Part shown: positions 47,601 through 61,100 of the stretch, piece after piece
Layout: the number at the start of each line of letters is the position of its first letter
Numbering within the stretch: the first letter of the stretch is position 1
Source of the DNA: Chaetorhynchus papuensis
Lineage: Eukaryota > Chordata > Aves > Passeriformes > Rhipiduridae
Assembly (NCBI GenBank): GCA_013396525.1
Contig: VWYX01001352.1
Coordinates: forward strand, 1-64,000
DNA: 64,000 bases
Direction: 5' to 3'
Notes under the pieces: model-generated
Databases searched by the model: none
Told to the model about the DNA's origin: nothing
The model's input: the letters and a program-made list of their open reading frames with translations, nothing else
Position numbers and translations under genes: made by a program

Positions 47601-50600
47601 CTGCTTTGGTTATCACATGTAGTGTAAGACTTTTGCCCAGTCAGTGAAGAGGTAGCTAATGCTCAGTCCATCGATTATACAATCTCAAAGGAAAAGCGTC
47701 CGTCCTGCCTTCTCACCCCTTACCAAGTCGGGAGGCACCACTATGTACCCCTCTTTGTTTTTAAAAATTAACATTTAACGTGACTTTAGAATTCTCTCAA
47801 CAGTTTCAGTTTGTATCACATTTTGATTCTCCCTCCTCACTTTTATTCCTCCCAATGACTCCAAAACCAAAACCAGCCCCACACAATTAATTTCTACGTT
47901 ATTTCAATGAAAGTTCAGCGGCAGCTAAGTTTTGCCAAAAAACTAGGGGAGAAAAAGACTGACACTTCAAATTTATCAGTTACTAACTTGCAAAACATGT
48001 CTTCTAAAAGAAAAATAAATAAAGGAAAGACTCATCCCTGATCTATGCAGGAGGCTGTGCAGCTGCAGCATGTGCTGCAGGAACACGTGCCACACAAGCT
48101 ACCATCACTCAGAGAAGTGGTGAGCCCAAACCTCTGGCAAACCTAAATTCTAAGAATTCCTTCTTCTATATAATATAAATAAATAAAATGCCAACATAAA
48201 AAAAAAAAATCCTAATATATTGAGGAGTTATTAAAATACTTTTGTAATAGACTTCAGTTATTTTTAGGATATGCAGGAAGTTGTACAGCACATTAAGTTG
48301 TGAGACTATCCACTTACCAGCAAATGGTATTCTACACAGTAACACACAGATTATGATAACTGCCATAGTCCTCATCTGAATATGCAGCATCAGTAGCAAC
48401 AACCAATGAATCTAATCTTTCACTACTCGGGACATTGCAATGAAGACAACATTTTACATACATGGACAATTAAGTTCACCTTATTCTATAATCGAGCTGC
48501 CTCTGCATATTCCATTTATCATAATTCTCACTCAATTTTCATCTGTAATTCAGAGAAGCAGCATTAGCCAGATTTTGCTTTTCTAATACCTCTTCTATAG
48601 TCTTCACTTGTCTTTCCATACAGGGGCAAATTTTAGATGAACTCTACCACCAGTGCACTTTGCATCGGCGTATTGCCCTTAGAGCTCCAGTGTTTCTGGA
48701 GTCACGCAGCCATCTCCTGCATAAATCTTTTGGTCTGCACCCTTTTGCCAGGCCAAAAGCACAGACATTAGTAAAAGTCACTTTTCATCCAACAGACGTG
48801 TCCATTTTCAGTGAAGAAAGTCTTCTGCATTTCTGCTTTTTCCTATTTCTTTGTGCCGTGCTCTCACCAAACGACCACAGCAGCCTTTAACTGAACAGCC
48901 CAGCAGTCCTGGCCTTCGCAGACATCCAGATCACCACAGCACAGGGTGGACTCAACACCTATGTATCTTCACCAAATAATTTTTTTTGTTTCTTAGGAAA
49001 CCCCTTGTCTCTTCATATCAGCTTCAAGTCACCCACAGCTACTTCAACAAGCTGTAGTCTCCTTACAGTAACATTACAGCTTCATAATTCCACAAAAAAC
49101 CAAAACTTTTCAGATAGACAAAGCTTTCAACACTGTCCATTTTGCTGCCACGTTTTCTAGCATTTGTGCAGTTTTATTCCTTTCTGTGGCAGAAGACCAT
49201 TTTCTTTTTTTGTGTCCATATTGCCTTGGATTGTTCACTAGTACCTTACAGCACGTCGACCTGGCTCTGCAAGCTCTTGTTCTCCACGTCTATCTTCATT
49301 TTGACATAGCAGTACAACTTATTTCCATTTAGCGAATAATAGATTATCAAAATGTTTGAACAATACAGAAGATTCTGCCTGAAGACAGAATGCAAGTGTC
49401 AGATGCAACTGTCACGGTCAAATTTAGTTCAAAACAACTCTGAAAGTGGGTGGCTTCAAGAGGAAAAACAGTTCTTCCCATGCAAACCTATCTTATACCC
49501 CGGGAACCTGAACAATAATTTAAAAAAGTTTCAAATAGTTAGACTTTAGGCCTAAATATATTTGCTACAACTTGAAAGATGAATGCCCTGATGTAATTTC
49601 CATTGCTTACTTCATAGCTGTCCATGTAAGAGTTCATGTAACAGTCAAGTACAGTAGTTCAAGAACTCAATTGCAAAAACTGATTCACAGAATCACCTTC
49701 CTTTTCTACTTCAAAGTACGTGGATTTCTGAAAGCGTTCTGCAACATCAACGTGTTTTAACATCCATCAGTGTAACGTCTGCGTAAGGAAATCCTGACTT
49801 CTACACACACAGAACTGAAGAGCAAGACCAACTTTTGATAAGGACGTACACAACACTTGTTGCTCTAACATACCTTTGGTCATACCTGTTTAACATTTTG
49901 AACCATACAATAGCAGCCTTTCACCCCCACCCCTCATTCAAACACACCAACAGTACTACGTTTAGGTAGGAAGCATAATCTCAGCCTCACGGCAAACCTT
50001 GTGGAAAAGAGTTGCATTGGAAGAAATCCTTATTCCAAACGCAAACAGCAGTTCTCTGCTGAGGATCAGCCATTTGATTATTAGTCTATGCTACACTTCA
50101 GTACTAAGAGTGCTGTTCTACTGGGAATGGTGTGCCTCAGATAAATTAAGCTTCTTTCAGCCTGCCTGGGATGCGGATAATTCCACAGCTCTTTTGAGCA
50201 GCAGTATGGTCTAATCCCAGAATCCCAGTAAACATGCCATTCCCGCTACATTTGATGTTTAAGGCGGTATACAAGAGGTATTGCTGAGTACAGTCAATAG
50301 CTGATACATTAACCTATAGAAATTGTGCTACCTATACCTCATCCTAGCATCTGTAAAACACTAATGGTCACTTCAAAAAAGTTCAAGAAATCAAAAAACT
50401 TTGTGTTAAGTTCTTATAGCAGGTATTTTTGTTTAAAGTTAAGTGACATGTGGCCCTTGTTAGACATCAAGGAGAGACATACAAGAACTAAGGAGGAAAA
50501 AGGTAAAAAAAAAAAAAAGGAGTTGTTATACATTGCAGCTTTAAAAAGATTCTTTTCACAGTGTCAAAAAGCAGTATTTCTCCACTCCAGCTTTGCTCTA

Positions 50601-51473
50601 AACCCAACAGCTGTTGTGGTTTTTGATGCAAAACTTATGGAAGATGGAGGATAATTTTTAGCTTTGAAGTGTTTAGCTTGTCTCAGTACATGCACTGGTA
50701 AGTGCCCTTTAAAAATCCCAGGTATGCCAGCGTAAGAACAGGTCATATTTGCACTCCAGGCACCAGCTTCTCACATTCCAGAGCTGCAATTTATCCTCAG
50801 TTTGAACAGCTCTATGCAATGACCAGCTAACCCTGCCAAATCATTTAGGGTTTCATCTTTTCATAATGCATGTTGAGGTTAAAAACCCTGAGAGTTTTTA
50901 AGAGAGCATTGATTGGCAGCAGAAGTTTCTTGAAATAAGTTTAGAAAGGGCAGGGCAAAAAAGTGACACAAAAATACTTCATTTCAACTTCAGGAGTCTG
51001 GGGTAAGATCAGAGAAAGGTAATTTTAAGAGGTAAGTTTAAATTTAAGTATATGGAGTGTTTTCAGTTATCCAGTGCTTTTTAAAAAAAATATTGGGTTA
51101 TCTCACACACTTGTCCTCTTTGCTTTCCTCCATCTGCCCAGACACAGAGAGGCCTCTAACTGTACAGCAGATGGTTTACTTGCAGCCCACAGCAACAGTC
51201 TTTCAAAAGGTGTTAGTCTTGAGTCTCCTAATCAGAGAGAAATGAAACAATTAACCCCTTAATCCACAGTAGAGACACAGACAGAAACCTGAAGGAGGAT
51301 TGCTATTCACAGAAAATATCAAGTAAGACTAAGAGCGATGGCTGAAGACCTGCCAGGTTTTGCAATCCAACCATCTGTAGCCTTTTGGGGCACACCACTA
51401 GTTTAGGGAAGAAGGCAAACCAACGGTTTGCTCCTCTCAGTCACAATCCCTACACAGGGCGTGTTTTAATTGC
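47600..51473 (-). other. ZBTB26: ZBTB26 3' UTR and intergenic DNA
   Basis: A/T-rich, no coding exon seen. Minus-strand AATAAA signals at 49173-49178 and 47842-47847 are candidates for the ZBTB26 3' end, implying a 3' UTR of about 2.3 or 3.6 kb. The sequence alone does not decide between them. Confidence 0.35.
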
Positions 51474-52790
51474 TTAATTGACGCAGGTACTATCGTTTCT
51501 TAAACTGAGCACAGCCGGAGGCAGCTTCCCTGCATCCAGTACCTGGCTGGCATCAGCCTGCTGACAGACCTTACTGTCTGTAGCAGCGCTACATGTGAAT
51601 GAATCGAAGTCCACCGTTATGTCTTGCACGTTTCTTTCATTGGCATTGTCAAAGCTATTTTTACCGTGCAGCTGTTTAAGGTGTTTCCTCAGAACGGGCT
51701 TATGCGCAAAGACCATGTCACAGTAGTTACACTTATGGGGCTTGTCCCCACTGTGCAGGTTGAGGTGGTCCTGTAAGGAACATTTCTGAGAGAACGTTTT
51801 CCCACAGATCTTACACTGGAATGGTTTGATGCCTGCATGCACTCTCATGTGCCGGTGGAGATTGCCCTTCTGAGTGAATGTCTTGCCACAGAGCAGACAC
51901 ATGAATAGTTTATGCATCTTTAAGTGGTTAGCATAGTTTTCCAGATGCCGAAATACTCTTGTGCACTTTGGACACTGATGGTGCCACTGGAGGCCTTTGT
52001 CTATCCCTCGGTTGTTAGGCCCAAACATATCTTTAGAGGCCAGAATGATGTTATCGCTGCCGGCATACGAAAGGGCATAGTTGTGCAGGTGGTTTTGCTC
52101 TATTTCACTTGCTCTGTTCTCAACAGTGGAGTTGATAAGAAAGTGTTGAGGCTCTGACGAATGCAGTGCAGTTTGTTCAGAAGAAATAAACTGGTTCTGA
52201 TCCTTCTTATTCCTAACTTCTGTTACCTCCCCGATGGACTCCACCTTGATGATCTGAATGTCACTGTCCTCCATGTCCATGCTGTCTTCTGAAGGCTGAA
52301 TACAAGGCGAGTCTTGCTGCAGAGAGTCGTCGTCTCCCTGATGTTCCTTCAGCTCAGAAGAGTCGCTTTGCTGTTCGCACTCTTTGCTCTCCAGTGGCTG
52401 CTTGGGTTTGATGAACTTCCACAGGGCCTGGGTGCACCGTTCCACAATGTGGCTCATCTGCAGAAAGCTCGCAGCAGTCAGGTAGTTCACCAGCTCCATT
52501 TCAGGGAACTCCAGAGTGCCACTGTAGCAGGAGAGGAGCAGCTGCCTCCCCACTTCCGAACTTTGCAGGATAGAGATTTTTACATCTCTGGAGTCATTCA
52601 GTAAGAACTGATCTCTTAAAAAAGGAGAGCCAGCAGCAAAGACAATTTTATGCCCGTGAACTTCAACATCATCTATATGGACCACGACATCACAAAATTT
52701 GTTTTCTTCCCTCAGTTTGTTCATTTTCTGTAACATTGAATCTCCATAGTTGTCAAACTTGAAATGAAGAATATCTGATCTTTCTGACAT
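51474..52790 (-). CDS. ZBTB26: Zinc finger and BTB domain-containing protein 26
   Basis: Nuclear BTB/C2H2 transcription factor in one coding exon, 438 residues (human 441). BTB/POZ domain at about residues 8-125 (LHFKFDNYGDSMLQKMNKLR, FCDVVVHIDDVEVHGHKIVF), acidic linker with EDSMDMEDSDIQIIKVESIG (a possible SUMO site in IKVE), and four C2H2 fingers at about 271-375 (HQCPKC, FMCLLC, FQCKIC, HKCNYC). A long conserved tail ends LRNDSTCVN. The start MSERSDILHF is chosen because an acceptor (TTAG) at 52801-52802 lies only 10 bases upstream; the longer open frame beyond it is intronic. A 5' non-coding exon probably ends at a CAG|GTACCTG donor at 54685. Confidence 0.97.
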   Translation of the reverse strand: MSERSDILHFKFDNYGDSMLQKMNKLREENKFCDVVVHIDDVEVHGHKIVFAAGSPFLRDQFLLNDSRDVKISILQSSEVGRQLLLSCYSGTLEFPEMELVNYLTAASFLQMSHIVERCTQALWKFIKPKQPLESKECEQQSDSSELKEHQGDDDSLQQDSPCIQPSEDSMDMEDSDIQIIKVESIGEVTEVRNKKDQNQFISSEQTALHSSEPQHFLINSTVENRASEIEQNHLHNYALSYAGSDNIILASKDMFGPNNRGIDKGLQWHHQCPKCTRVFRHLENYANHLKMHKLFMCLLCGKTFTQKGNLHRHMRVHAGIKPFQCKICGKTFSQKCSLQDHLNLHSGDKPHKCNYCDMVFAHKPVLRKHLKQLHGKNSFDNANERNVQDITVDFDSFTCSAATDSKVCQQADASQVLDAGKLPPAVLSLRNDSTCVN

Positions 52791-52802
52791 TTTGGCACAC
52801 CT

Positions 52803-54590
52803 AAGGAAAAGCAGCAGAAAAAAACCAAACAATGAGAACTTTTTGTTTTCTAAAAGGCAGGTTAGATAGGTTTAAAGTAATAATATAAAGTGGTGTTTAT
52901 CAGCTGTTCTGTTTTATCCTAGATACACACTGAAGTCCATTACAAGTAAAAACAAAATCAAGTTTACATCTCACCTTACAATACCTTTAACATTTTTTAA
53001 ATTTAATGAAGCCTGAATATAAAGTAGAGGTGCTATGACAGAAATTCTCCTGAAGCAATATCCTAAAGAGTTAGGATGTAAAGGGAAGCTGTGTATTTTT
53101 AGCAAGCTTTGGGTTTTGAAACACTGGGTTTAACACATTAGATTGTCTTTCAAGTTTTTCTGCAGGAGTTGCTTTGCTGTGGGTTGTTTTGGCTTTTCCT
53201 AAGATTACAGGAAAAAAAATCTTCCGAATGGCCTCCACTAGGCTCCCTGGTTTGAATACCTGGGGAATAAAGGAAGCCTCGCTTCTTGCCTTTTTCTTTG
53301 GAAGATCACTTCTCTAGGAAGTTTGTTCTTGTTTTGATAGTACTTGGAATGAAGAACAGTGGATCTTCCACAAACCAAGTACTGTTCTTTTGTCTTTGAA
53401 CAGTTGCTTTAAGAATGTATAAGACTACACTGATTCTGGATGAACCACTGTTCACACAATCCTGCCAGAGCACTGGGATTGCAGGAAGTGAAGAAATAAC
53501 AGGAGACTAAATGATGCAAGATTTGGTTAGATAAAATTACAAAACAAAGCAAAACTTACACCTCCCAACTATTACAAACACCACATAAAGCTTGAAAGGA
53601 AGCTTTGAAGTTTATAGATAAAAGCAGATACTGCTCTCTTGGGGCATGAAGTGTCAGCTGGGTGTACATGCAGGAATGGCATCGTGCCCAGTGAAATTAA
53701 TGAACACACAAGACAACCGTTCAAAGAATATTTTTGGAAGCATCTGTCAATAATCAGGGTTTTTTCAGTTTGCAGCTCAGACAGCATTTGGAGACATGAC
53801 CTCCTCATTGATCACACCCATCAAGCATATCTTCCAATGTAAGGCATGCAAAAATTAGGGAAGGATTTCAGAAGCCTTCAAAAACCAGGGACCGTGGAAA
53901 GTTTGGAAGCAGGGAGCATCGTTCTGCAGTAAAACCCGTTCTGCTGAATCTGCAGAAAGCAGAGCTGACAGTCTCTCAGTCACCTTCAGTGCTGCCTGAC
54001 TCACCCCCGTTTCTAGGGCTGAAAGTTTAATTTTAAGAGGCAACAGCCTTTGGCAAATATAAATGACAGCAATAGATCATCCTGATATATCTTCAGTGAA
54101 TTTTAGGCATTATGAAACTGTTTCTTTTTGTGTTTTCTCTGGAAAGTGATGAGGGAAGCCCAGTTGTGAGTCTGTTTTTTCCACCTTGGAAATTCATACA
54201 ATGTGAATGCAATTAAAGCACCCATGCTAAGTTTATACTGTGCTGTTAACCACAGTTACTCCAGCCATTCAGGCTGTCCCTGGCAGATTACAAGAGCCAT
54301 ATCGTGAGAAACTGTAGATCGAAAGGTTGTGACTTGCCTTGGCACACAGTTTCCACTACTACTGATCTACAAGACAAAAGAGCATCAAATAAACCCCAAA
54401 CCCTCTATCTCAGGAGGGTGGCAGACCAAGGCAAGCTCCAGTCGGGCGTGCACGGCTCCCCGCTGGAAGCACGTGCTTCCTCGGCCTTTACCGACCGCGG
54501 ATGGCACCGGCTCCTCACATCTACGTTCCAGGGTCCGGGAAAAGGATATTCCAGCACGGCTCAGCCGGGAGGCTGCGCAGCTTCCCAAAA
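52803..54590 (-). other. ZBTB26: ZBTB26 first intron
   Basis: A/T-rich DNA between the coding exon acceptor and the GC-rich promoter region. I see no exon, RNA gene or repeat family in it. Confidence 0.5.
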
Positions 54591-54779
54591 CAAGGTAAAC
54601 GCGATGCCCTTTGCGAGAGCGGGGAAAGCCGCTATGCGCGCCAGGCCCGGCCCCGCGGGAGGGAGGGAGAGAAGGGGCAGGTACCTGTAGCGTCGGGCCG
54701 CGTCCCCGTGCTGGCACCCGCGGCCGCTCCTGCCTCCGGCTACGGACCTAGAGAGGGGAGGAGACCCGCCGTGAGCCGC

Positions 54780-55074
54780 NNNNNNNNNNNNNNNNNNNNN
54801 NNNNNNNNNNNNNNNNNNNNNNNNNNNNNNNNNNNNNNNNNNNNNNNNNNNNNNNNNNNNNNNNNNNNNNNNNNNNNNNNNNNNNNNNNNNNNNNNNNNN
54901 NNNNNNNNNNNNNNNNNNNNNNNNNNNNNNNNNNNNNNNNNNNNNNNNNNNNNNNNNNNNNNNNNNNNNNNNNNNNNNNNNNNNNNNNNNNNNNNNNNNN
55001 NNNNNNNNNNNNNNNNNNNNNNNNNNNNNNNNNNNNNNNNNNNNNNNNNNNNNNNNNNNNNNNNNNNNNNNNNN
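54780..55074. other. Assembly gap (295 N)
   Basis: Run of N inside the divergent promoter island. Open frames crossing it are artificial. Confidence 0.99.
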
Positions 55075-55195
55075 TGTCCGCCCGCCGGAAGAGCCGCGCC
55101 CGGAAGGACCGGCGGGGCCGCCCCTCCGCCCGGTCACGTGGGGCGGCGGCGGCGGCGGCCCAGGCCCGGCACCGGGAGCGGCGGCGGCGGCCGGG
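55075..55195 (+). other. RABGAP1: Probable RABGAP1 first (non-coding) exon, partial
   Basis: GC-rich sequence with GGC/GCC repeats right of the gap that ends in a good donor (GGG|GTAGGTG). It is at the position expected for a 5' UTR exon of RABGAP1, whose coding exon lies 6.4 kb downstream. The left boundary is lost in the gap. Confidence 0.45.
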
Positions 55196-58100
55196 GTAGG
55201 TGCGGCTCGCGCTGCCGTGGGGATGCGTCCGCCCCGTCCCCGCTGCTCTCCCGCGGCGCTGCCCCGCCGCCGCTCCCTCCCGGTGTGCGGGAGCCGTCCT
55301 GCGCTCCGCTACCGCTGGGTCCCTCCCTCGCCTCCGGGGCCGTGTCTCCCACCCGGCGCCGTGCCTCCCCCTCCCCTCTGCCCGGCACGGCCGCGGCCTC
55401 GGCGGGAGCGGGGCCGTGAGACCGCCCCGGGTCCCGCAGGGCCGGGCCGAGTCCTGGGGCAGGCGGGGGGCGCCGGGCCGGGCCCGTCCTCTCCAGCTGC
55501 GGGTGTGGGGGACAGGTGGGACCCGCCTCGCACCGTGTCAGTGTCCCGGGACCCCGCCGAGCGCGTCCCGGAGCCGCCGGCTTTCCCCCCGCGTCCCATC
55601 CCGGGCGGCGCGGGGCTCCTCGGGACTGACGCGGAGGGACCGGCTGGGTACCCGCTTTCCCTCTCCATGTCGCGGGGTGTCGGCTGTTGCCTGTCGATTC
55701 CAGGTGGATCCTAAAATGTGGCATTTCCTTGCGCGTAGGCATCTTTGTTTGATTTATGTACCGTAACCTCGGTGGGTTTTGTGGTTTATTTCCTTCTTGT
55801 TGTCAAGGAAGTGTTTCTTTCAGTTAAGACGTCCCCAGTACATAATTTTTAAGGACTGGTTGTGTCAGGGGTGAAAATTAAGTATAAACAGATTGTGCTA
55901 AGTTGGTTTAAAAACGCTTATCAGCAAAAATTAAGTCACTATCAAACTGCTGGAAGTAAACTTGGTGGTTTATCTCTGTGTAGATTTCCCTGATCGAGGC
56001 ATTTTGGGGGGAGAGGAGGAGAAGTAGAAAAAGTATTCAGGAGAGGTTTGGAGAGAGGGAAAAGATCATGTGAGAGGTTTGCAGAGGAAAAAGATTGTGT
56101 TTATTTCTTGAATACAAGCTGGAGAACAGGTAGGGCATACAGGTATGGCTTGATCTGTATTCCAGATTTTGTTCTACTTACCGGTTTTGTTAAAGCGCAA
56201 CTCAGTAGCATTTCGGAGACTTTTGGCTACTTAGAAAACGTGTAATTACAGGAACTGCCCACTGCTGATTGACTTGCAGAAATGCTGAATTCTTTTTAAA
56301 GGCCTCTATTTAAAAGGTCAAGGACCTGAGCAAACTTATTTTTGTGTACAGAGTAAACAAATTAACAAATGGAGCTTGGCATAGGGATTTCCTTCCAATT
56401 TCCAGCCCCAAGTGCAGGCAGTGTTTAGTAGCACACACCGAGCGTAACTCCTTTTTTCTCAGTTCTTTCACAGTGTATTTTTAAAGCGCTCTGGTTGTCT
56501 GGTGAGCATTAACTCGCTCCTAACGAGAGAGCAACTCCAGCAGTACCTAGAGCATCATCCTCAGAGTTTATTTAGCTGATGGCTGCACTGCCTCTTTCCC
56601 AGCTCCAGCCTGTGCTGTGTCCTGCCGGTCCCGGCTGCACAGCGCGGAGATGGGGCTGATGCTGGGGGAGCGTCAGCTGTGGCGCGTGGATCAACCAACT
56701 GTTCATAGTTAATTCATTCCAGCAACATTCCTGTGCTGGGCTGGCTAAGGCACTGTCAGCATTTCTTTTATAAACTGCAGTTTCCCAGGACCGGCTGCTT
56801 GTTTCTGGGATGGGGAATTTACTGATTACAAGAGCCTAAAATTAGAGTTTTGTCCTCTGAGCAGATAGTTCAAATTAAGATTGAAAGCAAAATGATGTTG
56901 GCAATAGCTATCAACCTGTTAAGGATTGTTAACAAAGATTGCATTAGCTTAACTCTTGTGTTTTGTCTGATGCCTGATTTTGCATAGAGTGTCTCATGAT
57001 TCACTCATCTTCCCAGTATCTGTGAGAAGGGGGATGGAATTGGAGACACCATTATCTCTAAACAACAATATTTTTTTTCTTTCTTGCTCTTGAAATTAGT
57101 GGGAACATCTGTGGCTGTCAGTGTGTTGTAAAATGAACAGAAAAGTTAGACTTATAGTTGTTATTTTTTATTAATTACTCTTTAGTTATCCTAAATCTGT
57201 GTTTTCACATGCAGTATTGCTCTGGCTTTCCTGCTTCATTTTGAGTACCAAGGACTTCTTGTTGCATTTGAGAGTATGTGTTGCACAGGGAAGGTGGGTA
57301 AAGATCAGACGTGATTAAGCAGACTAATCATGTGATATGTGAGAAGAAAAAAGATTGCTAGTGATTTCTTGTACACAGTTTTTTTAGTTTTTTCCCAGAA
57401 CTGTGATAAAACATAGGCATTGACCTGGAGCATTTTCAAGGCTTTTTCCAGGACTCGCAATGTATTTTAAATAAATGAGTGTGCACTAGGTGAGTTTTAC
57501 AGGTAGAAAAACCCACAGCTGTCCAAGGCTGTAGGAGCTCAGAGTCTTACAGAAGGCTGGGTTCTTTGTCATAACACAGCTCTGCAAAGTGCACTGTAAA
57601 GCCTCTGAACTCTGCCACAAATTCCACTGTTCACCCACACCAAGATGCTAATGATGAACACTCAGAAAGCAGAACTTTGTGTCTTTAAATTGAACCATAC
57701 TGGATTTATTGTTAAGCTGTGCATAGAGCCAGAGGAACAGAAACAGAAAATACATTATATTTAGGTATTTCAGCCACCTCAGTGTCTTTTCTGCATGTCA
57801 CCTTGTTTTCCATGTTTTTAGTGGTTTCATATTTTGGAGGGTAGAGGATATAAGTTTATTTTGCATGCCAAGCTTTCTGATTTTGCTTTTTAAGGCAAAT
57901 GAATTGCTGTTCTTCAGTAATTTAGTTAATATTGCCGTATTGTTCTTTATCTGCTGCATTCTGCGTCAGATATATTGGAACTTTGTGGAATCACTTTAGA
58001 AACTGCAGCTGAGGTACAAAAGCTGAGAAAGATATGAATGGGGGGAAAAAGAAGTCTCTTTTCCTCTCTAGTTTGTATACCTGTTCTCATGCTTATTCTC

Positions 58101-61100
58101 CTTTCTGCCCTGGAAACCCAGAACTTATTTTTGTGTTGTATTTCCCTGTAAATTCTGTTCTAAGGGTGCTACATCTGCTGTTGACTCTCAGGTCCAAGAA
58201 GTTCATGCCTGAAATACTAATTTTTCCATTCACTCTCTGTCCTTTTGTGTGGTTATGAATGTTCTGAACACCAGAAAATGGGTATTCCTTGGAAATGGAG
58301 TGAGACCAGCCGTAGTTACGAGTGCCTTGCTTCACTTGTACGTGTCTCAAGTGGCCTTCAAGCCTCAGCCTCTTCCAGTAATGTAAAATTGAAGGTTTTC
58401 TGGTTTTCTTTTTTCTATATACTGTTTGCTTTAAGCTCTTTTAACATCATTCTGGCAGAACTTAGAAGGAAAACTTTGATCACAAGTTGCAGGTCAGGTG
58501 CCAAATATTTGGGAAAGGGAGGGAAAGTAAAAGATAAATATTTTATAAGTCTTTGTAACTGATCTGAACTTTGGTAGGTTTGCTTTCCAGTTGTTTAAGA
58601 TTTTAGCATGGTGTATGGGGTCTCTGCTGTTCCTCTGCACATTGTCTTGAGTAGAGAATAAGGCATAACAGCAGTAAAGGGGAATTGCACGGAGAATTAG
58701 AATTTTAAGCAAAATTGAAAGCAGTGACCCAAGAGCCAGCCCTGTTGACTTTCTCATTTTGCAGCTCTTTCTAATAGCTCGTTGTGTGAGGAGAAGCCAG
58801 AGCACCCATTTAATTACACAGATGAGCAAGGAAGGAGGTTGGTAGAAGTTTGCCTCTTCGTATGTGTTTTACCCAGACACTCCGTCTCCCGTGGAGGTGT
58901 AAAGACACCTTCAGGCAAACACTGCATTATTGTGGTGTAGTTCTGTGTCAGGAGCTAAACTGTGCTGAATTCAAAAGCTCGTATTTTATTTATGCTGAAA
59001 CAAACCAAAGCCTCTTTCCCTGTAAGGGATGAGACACTGGCTTTCTGAAGAACATCAGAACTTGAGCTCTGTGCTTGGTCGAGGTCTTTTGTCCTGAGCT
59101 GTGAGAGCAGAAACCTTTGGGTCTGAGGCGAGTTGCAGGTATTACTAAAGAGCACTGTCGCTGCTGCTGTTTGTTCTTGGGGTTTGATTCCAGAGCAGTC
59201 ATAAGCCACAAGCAATTGCTCTTCTGGTCTTTGATGTGTGCTCTTCTAGGCTGGCCCCTATTTAATGGGCTTGGAGGCTTTCTGGTGGGGATTCTGCCAC
59301 CGTGAGCTTTCTGATTCAGGTAAAATGATCCGTGTGGTAATCTGTACGGAACAAAGTGATAGCAAGGAACGGAGGAAATTAAATCCAAGCCAAGCAAAAT
59401 GTGAGGATATAGAAATTTTGGTTAACTTCAGGCAATATTTTAATATTTGAAGACTACTTTTGCACCTCGAGTGTTTGAGCATTAATCCAATGAACCTCTG
59501 TGGCTGATTCTAGCACAGTTGGGTATCAGAGCTTTGCTTGCGGCTACATCACTGACAAAAGCTTCTCTCAGTCGCCTGCTCCACTGTCCCCTTTCCTGTG
59601 CTCTCCTATCTTGTGCAATTTCATGAGACTTGTGCTCACTGTTAGACTGGCAAAGTTGGGCTGATTGGGACGTCCCGGTGTTGCAATTCTGTGTTGTGAC
59701 ACTGCCGTGGGGTTAGGCTGGGCCAGCTGTGCCCCAGCAGCCGCGTGGGGTTTGTTTACACCGTGCTACGCCAGACACAGAGTGTGGAAAAGCACGAGAT
59801 GCTTGTAATTGAATTGAAGGTAATGTTGGTGAAAGGTTGGATTGAAAGACTTGGGAAATAGGTGAAATTAGCACTTCAAGACAGACACATTATACCAAAA
59901 TAAAGTGCTAAATTGATCCTTGCCTGGATGATCTTTACAGCTGCTTGTGATCAAAGCCTGCTCCTCTACTCCTGCTGTCAGTGTGGAAGATGAGTTTGCT
60001 CTGTTTGAATGAAAACAGTAAAGCCAAAGGGATATTTACTGTTTGATGCTTATTTTTAGTCTGTGTTTCAAGATCTTTGATTTAGGTATTTTCAGAGATC
60101 TGTGTGTTGTATAGATGGTGCAATAGGGAACTTCTATAGAAATGTTTTAATACCAGTTCTTTAAACAAAAGCATCTTTAAGAACTCTGCCTTACCTTTAA
60201 GATACATGTGAGTAATACCAGATAGACACATACAGTGTGTAAAACTTCTCAAAATACCTACATTTCCCAGCCAGTAATTCTCACTGAAAGTCAGTGAATC
60301 TTAAAATGGTTTTGAAAAGGATATTTTAAAGGAAACCATATAACCACAGGTGTGTTGTCATTCATGAGCAAACCACATCCATTCTTCCTCTTGCACTGGG
60401 CTTCAGTTGTCCTCTGAAACATGTTCCAGGACCATGAAGTGACTCGATTGGTAGTTGGTTAGAAGTTGTCCTCCTGGCAGACCTCTTGTTGTATTGGTGG
60501 CTGTGGGCAGGAGGGCATTGATAGGAATAAAAGCAGGCTTTGCTATTTGTGGTGCATTGTTCCTGGTTCAGGCAGGAATGCGATGAGCTGTGCCTGTGGC
60601 TGTGCCAGGTCTCTCCGTCGTTTGGCTGCCCTGTTGGAAGCCAGGTTGGGACGGTGCTTCCAGGTTGGAAGGCAGAACCTGAGGCTGAAAAAGTGCTTGA
60701 GTTTGGTCATGCTTGGGAGTTTGTAAAGACCTGAGCCATTGAGATAAGGGTATATTTGGGTTTCTGGGAAATTTAATCACCCATTTTTATCACGGCAGTC
60801 TGTTTTCAGCCATGGATTCTGGGAATCTGTGCGGTAGAGTTCAAGGTGTGCAGCTGAACTTCACCTTTTGTTCCTTTCTTCAAATGCCTCTCAGTGCCAG
60901 TTCTAGCTTTTTAAAATCCTCTGTTGGCTCTGCTTCTCAGTAGTGATCCAGCCTACGCTGTTCTTCCTGCTTCTTGGAAGTCTTTGCTTTTATTGCTCCT
61001 TATAGTACAGAAGATTCAGCATAGATTCATAAAATGCTGTATGTCCCAAGGTTTCAGAGCAACCTTATGACAGAATATCAAGAGTTAGGTCAAACTCTTG

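Larger units (their letters stand above)
54590..55720. promoter_or_regulatory. CpG island, probable divergent ZBTB26/RABGAP1 promoter
   Basis: GC- and CpG-rich sequence with a 295-base gap (54780-55074). To the left a minus-strand donor CTACAG|GTACCT (GT at 54684-54683) fits a ZBTB26 non-coding exon. To the right a plus-strand donor CCGGG|GTAGGTG (GT at 55196-55197) fits the first RABGAP1 exon. The two genes diverge from here, so the transcription start sites probably flank or lie in the gap. Confidence 0.65.

Noticed and set aside
52791..52832. N-terminal extension of ZBTB26 (MFGFFLLLFLRCAK)
   Set aside because: It is the polypyrimidine tract and acceptor of the upstream intron read as codons.
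54501..55199. Open frames across the second gap
   Set aside because: Same artefact: they cross 295 N in a GC-rich promoter.
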